Of a stretch of DNA of 50,263 nt, positions 33,876 through 42,151 are shown one piece after another (position 1 is the stretch's first letter; every line of letters begins with the position of its first letter). Below the pieces are notes generated by a model. That model searched no databases. It had not been told where the DNA came from and saw only the letters and a list, made by a program, of their open reading frames with translations. The stretch covers positions 1-50,263 of the forward strand of contig CAJONQ010000020.1 of assembly GCA_905235835.1 (NCBI GenBank). Direction: 5' to 3'. The position numbers and the translations under genes were made by a program. This DNA comes from an uncultured Prevotella sp. (GTDB lineage Bacteria > Bacteroidota > Bacteroidia > Bacteroidales > Bacteroidaceae).

Positions 33876-34805
33876 ATGATTTGGGTTATTATTGCATTAG
33901 TTGTCGTTGTTGCAGTCCTCGCTGTCGCTTTGTTTTTCCAGGTTAAGGGAAGCCGTGACCAGGCTGGCGAGCAGGAGACATTGCTGAGAGACTACCAGCG
34001 TCGTGTGGACGAGCAGCAGCAGTTGTTGGAGGACTATCGCAGTCTTCAGAAGAACTTCGAGAATGTCGGTGAGGGTTATGAGCAGGCGCTCGACCTCTAC
34101 GACAAGATGGAGGAGAACAGCCGTAAGCTGGAGGAGCGTAACAGTTTCTTGGAGAAACAGAATGCTGACCTGCAGAAGGCGAGTGCCGGCAATGCGGAGG
34201 CTATGCGTACCAATAAGGAGTGTCTTCAGCAGATTGTGCAGAAGATGGCAAAGGAGTTGGAGAAGATGGATGCTTCTGTCGCTGCTCCTCTCACAGGATT
34301 GGTTTATGGCATTCAGGATATCAACGACATGGGTAGCGAGGATGCTATCGAGCGTGCCGACAATATCGTTGCGGAGCAGGTGGCTAAAAAGGCTGTCGCT
34401 GAGTCGGCTATCGACAAGTGTCAGTATTTCACCTTCGAGGTGAAGGTTAGTCCACAGGCTGCCTCTATGCTGCAGACCAACGAGAAGCAAGCCGCTCATG
34501 CCCTTGCGTTAGTACTAGATAATGCGAAGAAGTTCACGACCGACGGTACTGTCACACTGAATGTGGATGCAGACCTGCAGGAGTCGAAGATTACTTATGC
34601 CGTAGAGGATACGGGAATGGGTGTTCCTGCCAACGAGGCTGAGCATATCTTCGAGCCGTTCGTTAAACTGAATAGCTATTTCGACGGTCAGGGTCTCGGT
34701 TTGACCTTTGCCCGCAGCATCGCACGCCGCTTAGGGGGTGACTTGGTGCTTGACACCACCAACACTGGTAAGGGTGCCCGCTTCGTGCTGACCTTGCCGA
34801 TGTAA
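33876..34805 (+). CDS. Histidine-kinase-like protein without phosphoacceptor His
   Basis: This is a 309-residue protein: an N-terminal membrane helix (residues 2-21), a coiled coil (about 30-130) and a C-terminal HATPase domain. The HATPase domain has LDNAKKFT (N box, about 214-221), DTGMGV (about 245-250), FEPFVKL and GQGLGLTFARSI. The dimerization segment MDASVAAPLTGLVYGI (131-146) aligns with the histidine kinase H box, but Ala133 stands where the phosphorylated His should be. The only histidines are at 208 and 257. It may work as an ATP-driven scaffold or a second binder of the STAS protein. It follows that gene by 6 nt. Confidence 0.82.
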   Translation: MIWVIIALVVVVAVLAVALFFQVKGSRDQAGEQETLLRDYQRRVDEQQQLLEDYRSLQKNFENVGEGYEQALDLYDKMEENSRKLEERNSFLEKQNADLQKASAGNAEAMRTNKECLQQIVQKMAKELEKMDASVAAPLTGLVYGIQDINDMGSEDAIERADNIVAEQVAKKAVAESAIDKCQYFTFEVKVSPQAASMLQTNEKQAAHALALVLDNAKKFTTDGTVTLNVDADLQESKITYAVEDTGMGVPANEAEHIFEPFVKLNSYFDGQGLGLTFARSIARRLGGDLVLDTTNTGKGARFVLTLPM

Positions 34806-34854
34806 TCAATAAATTAATTTTGTCAAGATAATTTGTCGAAATTTATGTCCGGAT

Positions 34855-34888
34855 TTTGGGAGCTTCTGGGAAAATAGAAGCTCCCAAA
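34855..34888 (+). terminator. Terminator of the Rsb-like operon
   Basis: TTTGGGAGCTTCT and AGAAGCTCCCAAA form a perfect 13-bp stem with an 8-nt loop, followed by TTGTTTC. Confidence 0.75.
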
Positions 34889-34938
34889 TTGTTTCAATCA
34901 AGCAAAAAATGAGTTTGAAGTAACCTTTCGGGTCGTTA

Positions 34939-34969
34939 GTCGGTACCTTTCGACCCCGAAGGTACCGAC
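34939..34969. repeat. 11-bp inverted repeat GTCGGTACCTT/AAGGTACCGAC
   Basis: A perfect 11-bp stem around a 9-nt loop, with no T-run. Degenerate relatives (ACCTTTCGGGTCG and GGTCGAAAGTGCCG) flank it on both sides. Function unknown. Confidence 0.5.
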
Positions 34970-35258
34970 TTCCTTGGTCGAAAGTGCCGCCTTCGTAAGC
35001 CGAAAATAGGGGTAAAAAGTGCCGTTTTTTACGCTTTTTGGCTGCTTTTTCGAGTCTTAAAAAGGGAACAAAATGCCTAACTGATTCTCACTCAACGCAT
35101 TAGCAAAACCGCTCTATTTTCGCGTATTTGCGACCAACTTGGCAGTTGCTGGATTTCAAGCGATTCTACAGAGGCACTTTGTTAAGATTATTCCAAAGCG
35201 AACATAAAAGAATAGCATATTTATTACTAATTGTGTTACATTTTTCCGACTTTTTTTA

Positions 35259-35266
35259 TAACTTTG
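35259..35266 (+). promoter_or_regulatory. -7 box of the surface-protein gene
   Basis: TAACTTTG followed by C, 70 nt before the start codon. No -33 TTTG at standard spacing. Confidence 0.6.
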
Positions 35267-35336
35267 CATCGTCAATGTGGACAAACTAAATTAGATGCCA
35301 GAACACAAGAAATAATAAACAAAATAATTCACGATT

Positions 35337-38300
35337 ATGGAGAAAAAACGATTACTTAACCATGTGAAGCCGAGTGGGCGTTCCCTCTCGTTGCTCGTAA
35401 CGTTGCTGGCCCTCTTGCCACAATCGATGTGGGCGCAGACTGATTATGGACTTTCTGTCGGCGGTGTCGCTGTGACAAGTGAGAATGCTGAAGCGATTAC
35501 AGGTGATAACATTAGTGGTACGATATCATTTGATCCCTCAACGAACAAGTTGACATTAGATAATGCATCAGTGAATGGATTTGCCGATTCAAATGGTTGT
35601 ATTGTTAGTAGATTGAGTGACCTTACAATAGTAATTAAGGGTAATAATAAATTAGAATGTAGTAAAGACTCATGTACGGCAATCAGATCAGAGGCTGTCG
35701 CCACACTGACTATCGAGAAAGGAGAGGATGAATGTTCTTTGTATTTCTCAGGAAGTCGTGCTATTAGAGATTTCAAAACCCTGACTCTTACTGGAATTCA
35801 CTGGGATTGGGGAAATAACTATACTTATGATGTTGGCAACTTTGGTTATGGTGAAGGTTATGGACTTTTGGATGTCAAGGGCGAAGAAGCTGGAGATGTT
35901 CGTTTGAGTGATGATGCGTTGGATCCTCCTTCTATGTTTGTTGAGGAGAATCAGATGATTGGTTTTGAATATGATGATGTTAGTAAAGTCTTCTATTCAA
36001 TTGACTATGTGGATTCTTCCTTAGAAGATATTGAAGAGACGGAACTGAATGTTCAAGAGCCATATGTGACTTTGGAAGGACCTTGCACTGTGACGGCTTA
36101 TGCTCAGAATGGTGACTTTAAGAGTGCGACTATTACCGGTAAGTTATTCGGTTTTGCATCAACAGTAACAGTAAAGAACCAGCAGATTGATAATCAGACA
36201 GTAGACCTTCCGAGTATAGTACCTGCCATTGGTGATGGATTGTCTATACAGGATGTATCTATCAGTACGAATGAGACGGCAGCTCCTGCATATATAGGAC
36301 AGAATAAGGAAATTGTGGTAAGCAATGATGTACTGAGCGGTACCTGTACTGTTACTGCTTATCTGAATACAATTGTTGGTGCAGATGCGGAGCTCTCCTA
36401 TACCATTTTAAATCGTGAGGATTATTCAAGAGGCGGTTATCCCTTGCAGTTTACTCTTGAAGTACAGGCTCCAACGACTTATGGCATTGTCGTTAATGGC
36501 ACAACTATCAACGAGAATAACCGTGCTAACGTGCTGGGTGATGTCACAAAGAGCGTTCGGTTCGACGGTAACAAAACGCTGATACTTGACCATGCTGCAT
36601 TGACCAGCATCGAGACATCGTTGAGCGAGGGTGGGGAACTGAAGGTGTTCCTTATCGGCGAGAATACGGTCACACATATCATGGATACAGGTCAGCAGAT
36701 GCCTAAGCTTACTATCGAGACTGCTTACAACAATCCTGGCAAGCTGACACTGGGAGAATATGGTAATGGTGTCGTTACTGGTTTCAATAGTGTAGATATT
36801 GTACAGCCACTTGCCATCCTGATACCAGAAGGTGCTGAGTCACTTATTGGTACTGAGGCTGCCATCTCCAATGCGACCATTGGTGCACCTCTGAACCTGA
36901 TTATTGATAATGTGACAGAGACAACACAGGGCGTTGAGACCAATCTTGACTATAGCAATCCGACAGGGGAAAATGCAGCTGTTGTGTCAAGTCCGTTGAC
37001 AAATACCATCATCAATAATGTGCTCTATACTTTGCATGATACGCAAACAGCTGATGCCGCTGACGATGGTTATGACACAAAGACGAAACAGATTGTACTA
37101 AACAGTAACAGCGTGATGACTGACAAAGATGTGGCTGCTGTTAATCTGTCGGTAGAAACTGGATTGCTGTTACCTGGTACAAATGCTTATGCAGAACAAT
37201 ATAATGGTCTGACCTTCATGGTACCTGCTGGTACTGGAAAGATTACATTGGATACCAATACAGCTCCTGACCGTGAGTTCCATTTGACGGTGGGTGCTCA
37301 GGATCCTGTCACCGTTATTAATAAGGTAGACAATAACAATACTGCGTTCTCGATAGATTATGCTGTTTCGAAGTCTACTTACGTTTATCTGTATTTGACA
37401 GCAAAGGCAGCTTCAAGCAGAGGCTCACACCGAATCGGTCCGAAGTCTGGTATTGGCGGCGGACTGGGATCACTGAAAGTATCAAGTAGTGAGGGAGACA
37501 TTGCTACCCCGGCTGTCGTTCCTTCAAGTTATAAGATGTGTACAGCAGATATGGTGTCATATGGTGCTACTGGTGGTATTACTGTTGACGATGCTTCTGT
37601 GACGGATATCGATGCCACAGCGTTTATCAAAGGTGGCAGTGCTGCTTCACGTCGTGCTTTGTATGAGAATGTTCCATTTATCGACCTGACCAAGACATGT
37701 ATTGTTGGTAAGGACGTCAGCCGTAAGTCAGGAGCCTTCGAAGGATTCCCAGGGTCTACACTGATCTATCTGCCAGCAGGTAATACTTCTTCGGAGTCTA
37801 ATGTCATCATCGGTAAAGTCTGCGAGAAGATGGTTCTTAACGGTGCCGATGATAACACGAAGGCGTTCGAGTTGATAGACAATGTGAAAGAATTCACTGC
37901 TGCCAATGCGAAGCTGGAGCGTACATTCGGCAAGGTTTCCTCTACCGTCTATCTGCCATTCGGTATCAGCAACCCAGCCGACTATGGTGAGTTCTGGACG
38001 ATCTCTGCTGTTGACACAGAGAATCTGGATGTGACATTGTCAAAAGCCGCTACTGTTGAGGCAAATACGGCATACGTATTCATACCAAAGGATGGTGTCT
38101 CTGAGTTAGAGGTAAAGAACACGACGGTTAAAAAACTCTCTGTACCTTCTGATGCTAAACTCCAAGGTACTTTCGAAGTGAAAGACTACGAGGATGGCAT
38201 GTACTGCTATGCAGGTGATGACGAGGGTGACGACATCAAGACGGGCGACTTCGTGAAGATGGGTCCTGGCTCGAAAGTTCCTCCTTTCCGTGCCTTCTTT

Positions 38301-38489
38301 AAGACAACTTCTGCTGCCTCTCGTTTCGCAATCATCTGGGATGGCGATGGCACGACCGGGTTGCGCTCTGTATTGACAGATGGCTTCGAAGGACAGAACA
38401 TATGGTATGACCTGAGTGGTCGTCGTATCGATAAGCCTGCTACGAAGGGCATCTTCATCCACAACGGTAAGAAGTATATCAACAAGTAA
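35337..38489 (+). CDS. Large secreted surface protein with repeated beta domains
   Basis: This is a 1050-residue protein. A long signal peptide (about residues 1-33, ending SMWAQ) is followed by beta-rich domains. A module near residues 36-110 (YGLSVGGVAVTSENAEAITG, then LTLDNASV) recurs near 381-460 (YGIVVNGTTINENNRANVLG, then LILDHAAL). I do not recognise a named family for it. The C terminus (IWYDLSGRRIDKPATKGIFI, ending KKYINK) is the conserved end seen on many Prevotella surface proteins and probably serves export or anchoring. No catalytic motif is seen. A 55-residue peptide gene follows after 19 nt. Confidence 0.82.
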   Translation: MEKKRLLNHVKPSGRSLSLLVTLLALLPQSMWAQTDYGLSVGGVAVTSENAEAITGDNISGTISFDPSTNKLTLDNASVNGFADSNGCIVSRLSDLTIVIKGNNKLECSKDSCTAIRSEAVATLTIEKGEDECSLYFSGSRAIRDFKTLTLTGIHWDWGNNYTYDVGNFGYGEGYGLLDVKGEEAGDVRLSDDALDPPSMFVEENQMIGFEYDDVSKVFYSIDYVDSSLEDIEETELNVQEPYVTLEGPCTVTAYAQNGDFKSATITGKLFGFASTVTVKNQQIDNQTVDLPSIVPAIGDGLSIQDVSISTNETAAPAYIGQNKEIVVSNDVLSGTCTVTAYLNTIVGADAELSYTILNREDYSRGGYPLQFTLEVQAPTTYGIVVNGTTINENNRANVLGDVTKSVRFDGNKTLILDHAALTSIETSLSEGGELKVFLIGENTVTHIMDTGQQMPKLTIETAYNNPGKLTLGEYGNGVVTGFNSVDIVQPLAILIPEGAESLIGTEAAISNATIGAPLNLIIDNVTETTQGVETNLDYSNPTGENAAVVSSPLTNTIINNVLYTLHDTQTADAADDGYDTKTKQIVLNSNSVMTDKDVAAVNLSVETGLLLPGTNAYAEQYNGLTFMVPAGTGKITLDTNTAPDREFHLTVGAQDPVTVINKVDNNNTAFSIDYAVSKSTYVYLYLTAKAASSRGSHRIGPKSGIGGGLGSLKVSSSEGDIATPAVVPSSYKMCTADMVSYGATGGITVDDASVTDIDATAFIKGGSAASRRALYENVPFIDLTKTCIVGKDVSRKSGAFEGFPGSTLIYLPAGNTSSESNVIIGKVCEKMVLNGADDNTKAFELIDNVKEFTAANAKLERTFGKVSSTVYLPFGISNPADYGEFWTISAVDTENLDVTLSKAATVEANTAYVFIPKDGVSELEVKNTTVKKLSVPSDAKLQGTFEVKDYEDGMYCYAGDDEGDDIKTGDFVKMGPGSKVPPFRAFFKTTSAASRFAIIWDGDGTTGLRSVLTDGFEGQNIWYDLSGRRIDKPATKGIFIHNGKKYINK

Positions 38490-38508
38490 TTTAAAAGATA
38501 ATAAGTAT

Positions 38509-38676
38509 ATGAAGAAAAAGTATATAAGTCCTATCATCGAGGAGGTTGACCTGCAACAGCAGGCAACCCTCCTTGCAGGTAGCTACCATGGTATTGCAGG
38601 CTCTAAAGAGTTCTCATTAGATGAAGAGGATGCAGACAGTGAAATCCTGAATAAAATCTTAGGGATGCCCCTCTGA
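38509..38676 (+). CDS. Small peptide (55 residues) downstream of the surface protein
   Basis: It starts MKKKYISPIIEEVDLQQQAT and has LLAGSYHGIAGS, then an acidic part (EFSLDEEDADSEIL). There is no hydrophobic signal sequence. Short Bacteroidales peptides with a KKYxxP start and an LLAGS-like core are frequent beside surface or secretion genes; their role is unknown and a processed or sensing peptide is one idea. ATG 38509 is preferred to an upstream in-frame start at 38416, which lies inside the surface-protein gene. It is 19 nt after that gene, so co-transcribed. Confidence 0.65.
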   Translation: MKKKYISPIIEEVDLQQQATLLAGSYHGIAGSKEFSLDEEDADSEILNKILGMPL

Positions 38677-38710
38677 TTTGAAAGTTTTCCAAAAAAAAGT
38701 TCCCAAAAAG

Positions 38711-38742
38711 TTTGGCGGTTACATAAAAAGTGCGTACCTTTG
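38711..38742 (+). promoter_or_regulatory. Promoter of tRNA-Arg
   Basis: TTTG (38711-38714), 20 nt, TACCTTTG (38735-38742): full consensus, 20 nt before the tRNA. Confidence 0.85.
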
Positions 38743-38762
38743 CAACCGCAAAACAAGAGGGA

Positions 38763-38836
38763 GGCTCCCTAGCTCAACTGAATAGAGCATCTGACTACGG
38801 ATCAGAAGGTTGTGGGTTTGAATCCCGCGGGAGTCA
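38763..38836 (+). tRNA. tRNA-Arg(ACG)
   Basis: 74 nt. The acceptor stem is GGCTCCC with GGGAGTC (one G-T pair), and the discriminator base is A. The anticodon stem TCTGA/TCAGA encloses CTACGGA, giving anticodon ACG (read as ICG after deamination). CCA is not encoded. Confidence 0.95.
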
Positions 38837-38860
38837 CAAAAGAAAGACGAAAGTCACAAA

Positions 38861-38898
38861 AAGAAGAGACCAAGACAAGAAGTCTGGTCTCTTCTTTT
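38861..38898 (+). terminator. Terminator of tRNA-Arg
   Basis: AGAAGAGACC and GGTCTCTTCT form a 10-bp stem, extended inward by AGAC/GTCT after a one-base bulge, then TTTT. Confidence 0.8.
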
Positions 38899-38941
38899 GT
38901 TGATAGCGATGCCTCCGATCGCAGATACTAAAGGCTCCGCT

Positions 38942-39011
38942 CACACATAGTAAAGCCTCCGATCAGAGATGCAAGACTTTGCTCTCTTCGATCGGAGGCT
39001 TTTCTATGTGT
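38942..39011 (-). terminator. Long hairpin after htpG
   Basis: Nested stems: ACACATAG with CTATGTGT (outer), then GCCTCCGATC with GATCGGAGGC and AGAGA with TCTCT (inner). It lies 22 nt beyond the htpG stop codon and can end that transcript. The word GCCTCCGATC also occurs singly at 38911-38920. Confidence 0.65.
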
Positions 39012-39032
39012 AATCGGAGACCCTTCTCTCTT

Positions 39033-41093
39033 TTACTTGATTAAGTCGACGCTTCGCTTCAGGAACTTGTCGAGTGCCTCACCTTTCAGCATACCGTTCT
39101 GCAACAGGGCGAGGTCGATGAGCTGGTGAACGATGGAGTTGCCCTTCGCATAGTCGGCGAGAATCTGTTGCTTCTTGTCTTTCTGCTCCTGGATAGCCTT
39201 CTCCGTATTCGTCTTGTCATCTTTCTCCTCCTGTGTCAGTTCCTCAGCCTTCTTCTTGTCCTGAGCCTGACGGATGGCGGCAAGACGAGCCTCCTGTCCC
39301 TTCAGCTCAGCATCCACTGGCTTCAAAGCCTCCTCGGTTGAGGTCTTGCACTCGTCAAGCACACGCTTTACCAACGGGTGGTCGCTGTTCAGGACGAGGT
39401 TCATCGAGTCGGGCATCTGCGCATAGAAGTTCATGCCCGGCTGGAAACGGCTCATCTCCTTCATACGACGCATATACTCGTTCTGGGTAATCATCACAGG
39501 ACGAGCCTGCTCACCCAATGACTGTACCTCCACCATGAACTCCGTCTTCTCCATATTTGGCATCTGTGAGCGGAATACCGATGACAAATTGGCAGACTCA
39601 TCCTCTGTCAGTGTCGACTTAGGAGTGTCATCCTTCACAATCAGTCGCTCGATGATATCACTGTCGACACGGGTGAAGCGGCTCTTCTCAAACTTCTGCT
39701 CCAGCATCTGGATGGCAGGAACGTCAAGTTGTCCGTCAAGCAACAGTACGGAATAGCCCTTGTCCTTTGCCGCCTGGATATAACTGTACTGCTCCTCCTT
39801 GTCAGTGGCATAGAGGTAGACGAGGGTGTCGTCCTTGTCTTTCTGTGCGCCTTCAATGAGTGTCTTATACTCGTCAAAGGTGAAGTATTTACCATCCGTG
39901 TCCTTCATCAGGGCGAAGTCCTTGGCACGGTCGTAGAAACTCTCCTCGGAGAGCATACCGTAATTGATGAAGAGTTTCAGGTCATCCCATTTCTCCTCAT
40001 ACTGCTTGCGGTCCTCCTTGAAGATGCTCTGCAGGCGGTCTGCAACCTTCTTGGTGATATAGGTGGAGATCTTCTTCACGTCACGGTCGCTCTGCAAGTA
40101 AGAGCGAGAGACGTTCAGAGGGATATCCGGGGAGTCGATGACACCATGCAACAGGGTCAGGAACTCAGGGACGATGCCCTCCACCTGGTCTGTCACAAAC
40201 ACCTGGTTGCAATAGAGCTGTATCTTATTGCGCTGCAAATCGATATTCGACTTGATACGTGGGAAGTAGAGAATACCCGTCAGGTTGAAAGGATAGTCCA
40301 CGTTCAGGTGAATCCAGAACATCGGCTCGTCGCTCATAGGGTAGAGGGTACGGTAGAAACTCTTATAGTCCTCGTCCTTCAGATTAGACGGTGTCTTGGT
40401 CCACAGCGGCTCCACATTATTAATAATATTATCCTCAGCGGTGTCCACCATCTTCTTCTCGTCAGAAGACCACTCCTGCTTCTTGCCGAAAGCAACGGGG
40501 ACAGCCATGAACTTACAGTATTTGTTCAGCAGCTCCTGGATCTTCTGCTTCTCCAAATACTCCTTGCAGTCGTCATCGATATACAGGATGATGTCAGAGC
40601 CGCGGTCTTCCTTCTCCGCCTCGTCAATCTCGTAGGCAGGACTGCCGTCGCAACTCCATTTCACTGCCTTGGCATCGTCCTTATACGATTTAGTGACAAT
40701 CTCCACCTTCTTCGATACCATGAACGAGGAATAGAAGCCCAGTCCGAAGTGTCCGATGATGTTGTTGGCATTGTCCTTGTACTTCTCTAAGAAGTCGTTG
40801 ACACCCGAGAAAGCGATCTGGTTGATATACTTATCGATCTCCTCCTCCGTCATACCGATACCACGGTCACTGATGGTAATCGTGCCTTTGTCGGTGTCCA
40901 GACTGATATGGACGGCAAGGTCGCCCAACTCACCCTTGAACTCACCCTGCTCTTTCAGGGTCTTTAACTTCTGAGTAGCGTCAACAGCATTGCTGACCAT
41001 CTCACGGAGGAATATCTCATGATCTGAGTAGAGGAACTTTTTGATGACGGGGAAGATGTTCTCTGTAGTAACCCCGATATTACCTTTCTGCAT
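39033..41093 (-). CDS. htpG: Chaperone HtpG (Hsp90)
   Basis: This is a 686-residue cytosolic Hsp90. The N-terminal GHKL ATPase domain shows LREMVSNAVDA (N box), ISDRGIGMTEEEI, the FGLGFYSSFMVS lid segment and GSDIILYI. Middle and C-terminal domains follow (DSPDIPLNVSRSYLQSD). Residues about 595-660 carry a charged, helix-rich insertion (AQDKKKAEELTQEEKDDKTN) common in Bacteroidetes HtpG. It is divergent from map; a clear promoter for htpG is not seen in the 115-nt gap. Confidence 0.95.
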   Translation of the reverse strand: MQKGNIGVTTENIFPVIKKFLYSDHEIFLREMVSNAVDATQKLKTLKEQGEFKGELGDLAVHISLDTDKGTITISDRGIGMTEEEIDKYINQIAFSGVNDFLEKYKDNANNIIGHFGLGFYSSFMVSKKVEIVTKSYKDDAKAVKWSCDGSPAYEIDEAEKEDRGSDIILYIDDDCKEYLEKQKIQELLNKYCKFMAVPVAFGKKQEWSSDEKKMVDTAEDNIINNVEPLWTKTPSNLKDEDYKSFYRTLYPMSDEPMFWIHLNVDYPFNLTGILYFPRIKSNIDLQRNKIQLYCNQVFVTDQVEGIVPEFLTLLHGVIDSPDIPLNVSRSYLQSDRDVKKISTYITKKVADRLQSIFKEDRKQYEEKWDDLKLFINYGMLSEESFYDRAKDFALMKDTDGKYFTFDEYKTLIEGAQKDKDDTLVYLYATDKEEQYSYIQAAKDKGYSVLLLDGQLDVPAIQMLEQKFEKSRFTRVDSDIIERLIVKDDTPKSTLTEDESANLSSVFRSQMPNMEKTEFMVEVQSLGEQARPVMITQNEYMRRMKEMSRFQPGMNFYAQMPDSMNLVLNSDHPLVKRVLDECKTSTEEALKPVDAELKGQEARLAAIRQAQDKKKAEELTQEEKDDKTNTEKAIQEQKDKKQQILADYAKGNSIVHQLIDLALLQNGMLKGEALDKFLKRSVDLIK

Positions 41094-41180
41094 ATACCTT
41101 ATTTATTATTATATAGTTAACTTCTATGTAACTTCTGCACTAAATATTGCAAATACCGTGCCATATTCAAAAAAAAGTAG

Positions 41181-41188
41181 TAACTTTG
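41181..41188 (+). promoter_or_regulatory. -7 box of map
   Basis: TAACTTTG followed by C, 20 nt before the chosen start. No -33 TTTG at standard spacing. Confidence 0.6.
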
Positions 41189-41208
41189 CACACAAATTAC
41201 GAAAAGAA

Positions 41209-42060
41209 ATGAAAAGAAGATGGCATTGTAAACCAGGAGAACAACCTACCGAGTTTGATAAGCGGATCATGTATCTGGAGAACAAAGGGGCTTTGGTTCC
41301 TACTCGTGACCTGATCAAGACACCCGAGCAGATAGAGGGTATCCGTCGTGCCGGTGTGGTCAACACAGGGGTGTTAGACTTGATAGAGAAGGAGATACAT
41401 GCTGGCATGTCGACTCTGGAGATAGACCGGCTATGTCGTGACTACTGTGATCAGCATGGTGCCATCCCTGCCTGTCTGAATTATGAGGGTTTCCCCATGA
41501 GTGTCTGCACCAGTATCAACGAGGTAGTGTGTCATGGTATTCCCAAGGCAACGGACATCTTGGAGGAGGGTGACATCATCAATGTCGACTTCACCACGAT
41601 ACTCGACGGCTATTATGCGGATGCCTCCCGTATGTTCATCATCGGCAAGACGACCCCCGAGAAGGAGCAACTTGTCAGGGTGACGAAGGAATGTCTGGAG
41701 ATTGGTATGGAGGCAGCAAAACCATGGGGTTTCGTCAACGAGATCGGCAAGGCTATCGAGAAGCATGCGAAGAAATACCACTACGGGGTGGTGCGTGACT
41801 TATGCGGTCATGGCGTGGGTCTTCATTTCCACGAGGAGCCTGAGGTTTGCCATTTCGCCCAGAAGAAGGCCGGCATGTTACTGGTTCCTGGCATGGTGTT
41901 CACCATCGAGCCGATGATTAACATGGGTACGTGGAAGGTCTTTATTGATGCTGACGACCCCTATGGCTGGGAAGTGATCTCGGAGGATGAGCAGCCCAGT
42001 GCACAATGGGAGCACACCCTGCTGATGACCGAGCATGGCGTAGAGGTTTTGACTTATTGA
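41209..42060 (+). CDS. map: Methionine aminopeptidase, type I
   Basis: This is a 283-residue metalloprotease that removes the initiator methionine. The N-terminal extension (MKRRWHCKPGEQPTEFDKRI) is typical of Bacteroidetes. Metal ligands are Asp in INVDFTTILDGYYAD and ASRM, His in CGHGVGLHFHEEP and Glu in FTIEPM and QWEHT. ATG 41209 is used; an upstream frame reaching into the htpG gene crosses the promoter. It is followed after 89 nt by tsaD, with a tandem repeat between. Confidence 0.94.
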   Translation: MKRRWHCKPGEQPTEFDKRIMYLENKGALVPTRDLIKTPEQIEGIRRAGVVNTGVLDLIEKEIHAGMSTLEIDRLCRDYCDQHGAIPACLNYEGFPMSVCTSINEVVCHGIPKATDILEEGDIINVDFTTILDGYYADASRMFIIGKTTPEKEQLVRVTKECLEIGMEAAKPWGFVNEIGKAIEKHAKKYHYGVVRDLCGHGVGLHFHEEPEVCHFAQKKAGMLLVPGMVFTIEPMINMGTWKVFIDADDPYGWEVISEDEQPSAQWEHTLLMTEHGVEVLTY

Positions 42061-42070
42061 TGCTTGGAAT

Positions 42071-42151
42071 ATCGAGATTCCGAGATCCCGAAATATCGAG
42101 ATACCGAGATCTCGAGATACCGAGATCCCGAAATACCGCAAATATCGAAAT
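42071..42151. repeat. Ten-unit 8-bp tandem repeat before tsaD
   Basis: Units of the form NYCGARAT follow in 8-bp phase: ATCGAGAT, TCCGAGAT, CCCGAAAT, ATCGAGAT, ACCGAGAT, CTCGAGAT, ACCGAGAT, CCCGAAAT, then ACCGCAAAT (one base longer) and ATCGAAAT. The last unit overlaps the tsaD start codon, so the repeat number sets the leader length. Confidence 0.85.

Larger units (their letters stand above)
34806..35336. other. 531-nt gene-free region with terminator and GGTACC hairpin
   Basis: No gene is seen. It holds the terminator at 34855-34888, the hairpin at 34939-34969, an unstructured T- and G-rich stretch, and the promoter box of the surface-protein gene at 35259-35266. Confidence 0.55.

Noticed and set aside
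39729..40790. 353-codon plus-strand frame inside htpG
   Set aside because: It lies wholly antisense to a clear Hsp90 gene and is very rich in Leu and Val, as shadows of acidic coding sequence are.
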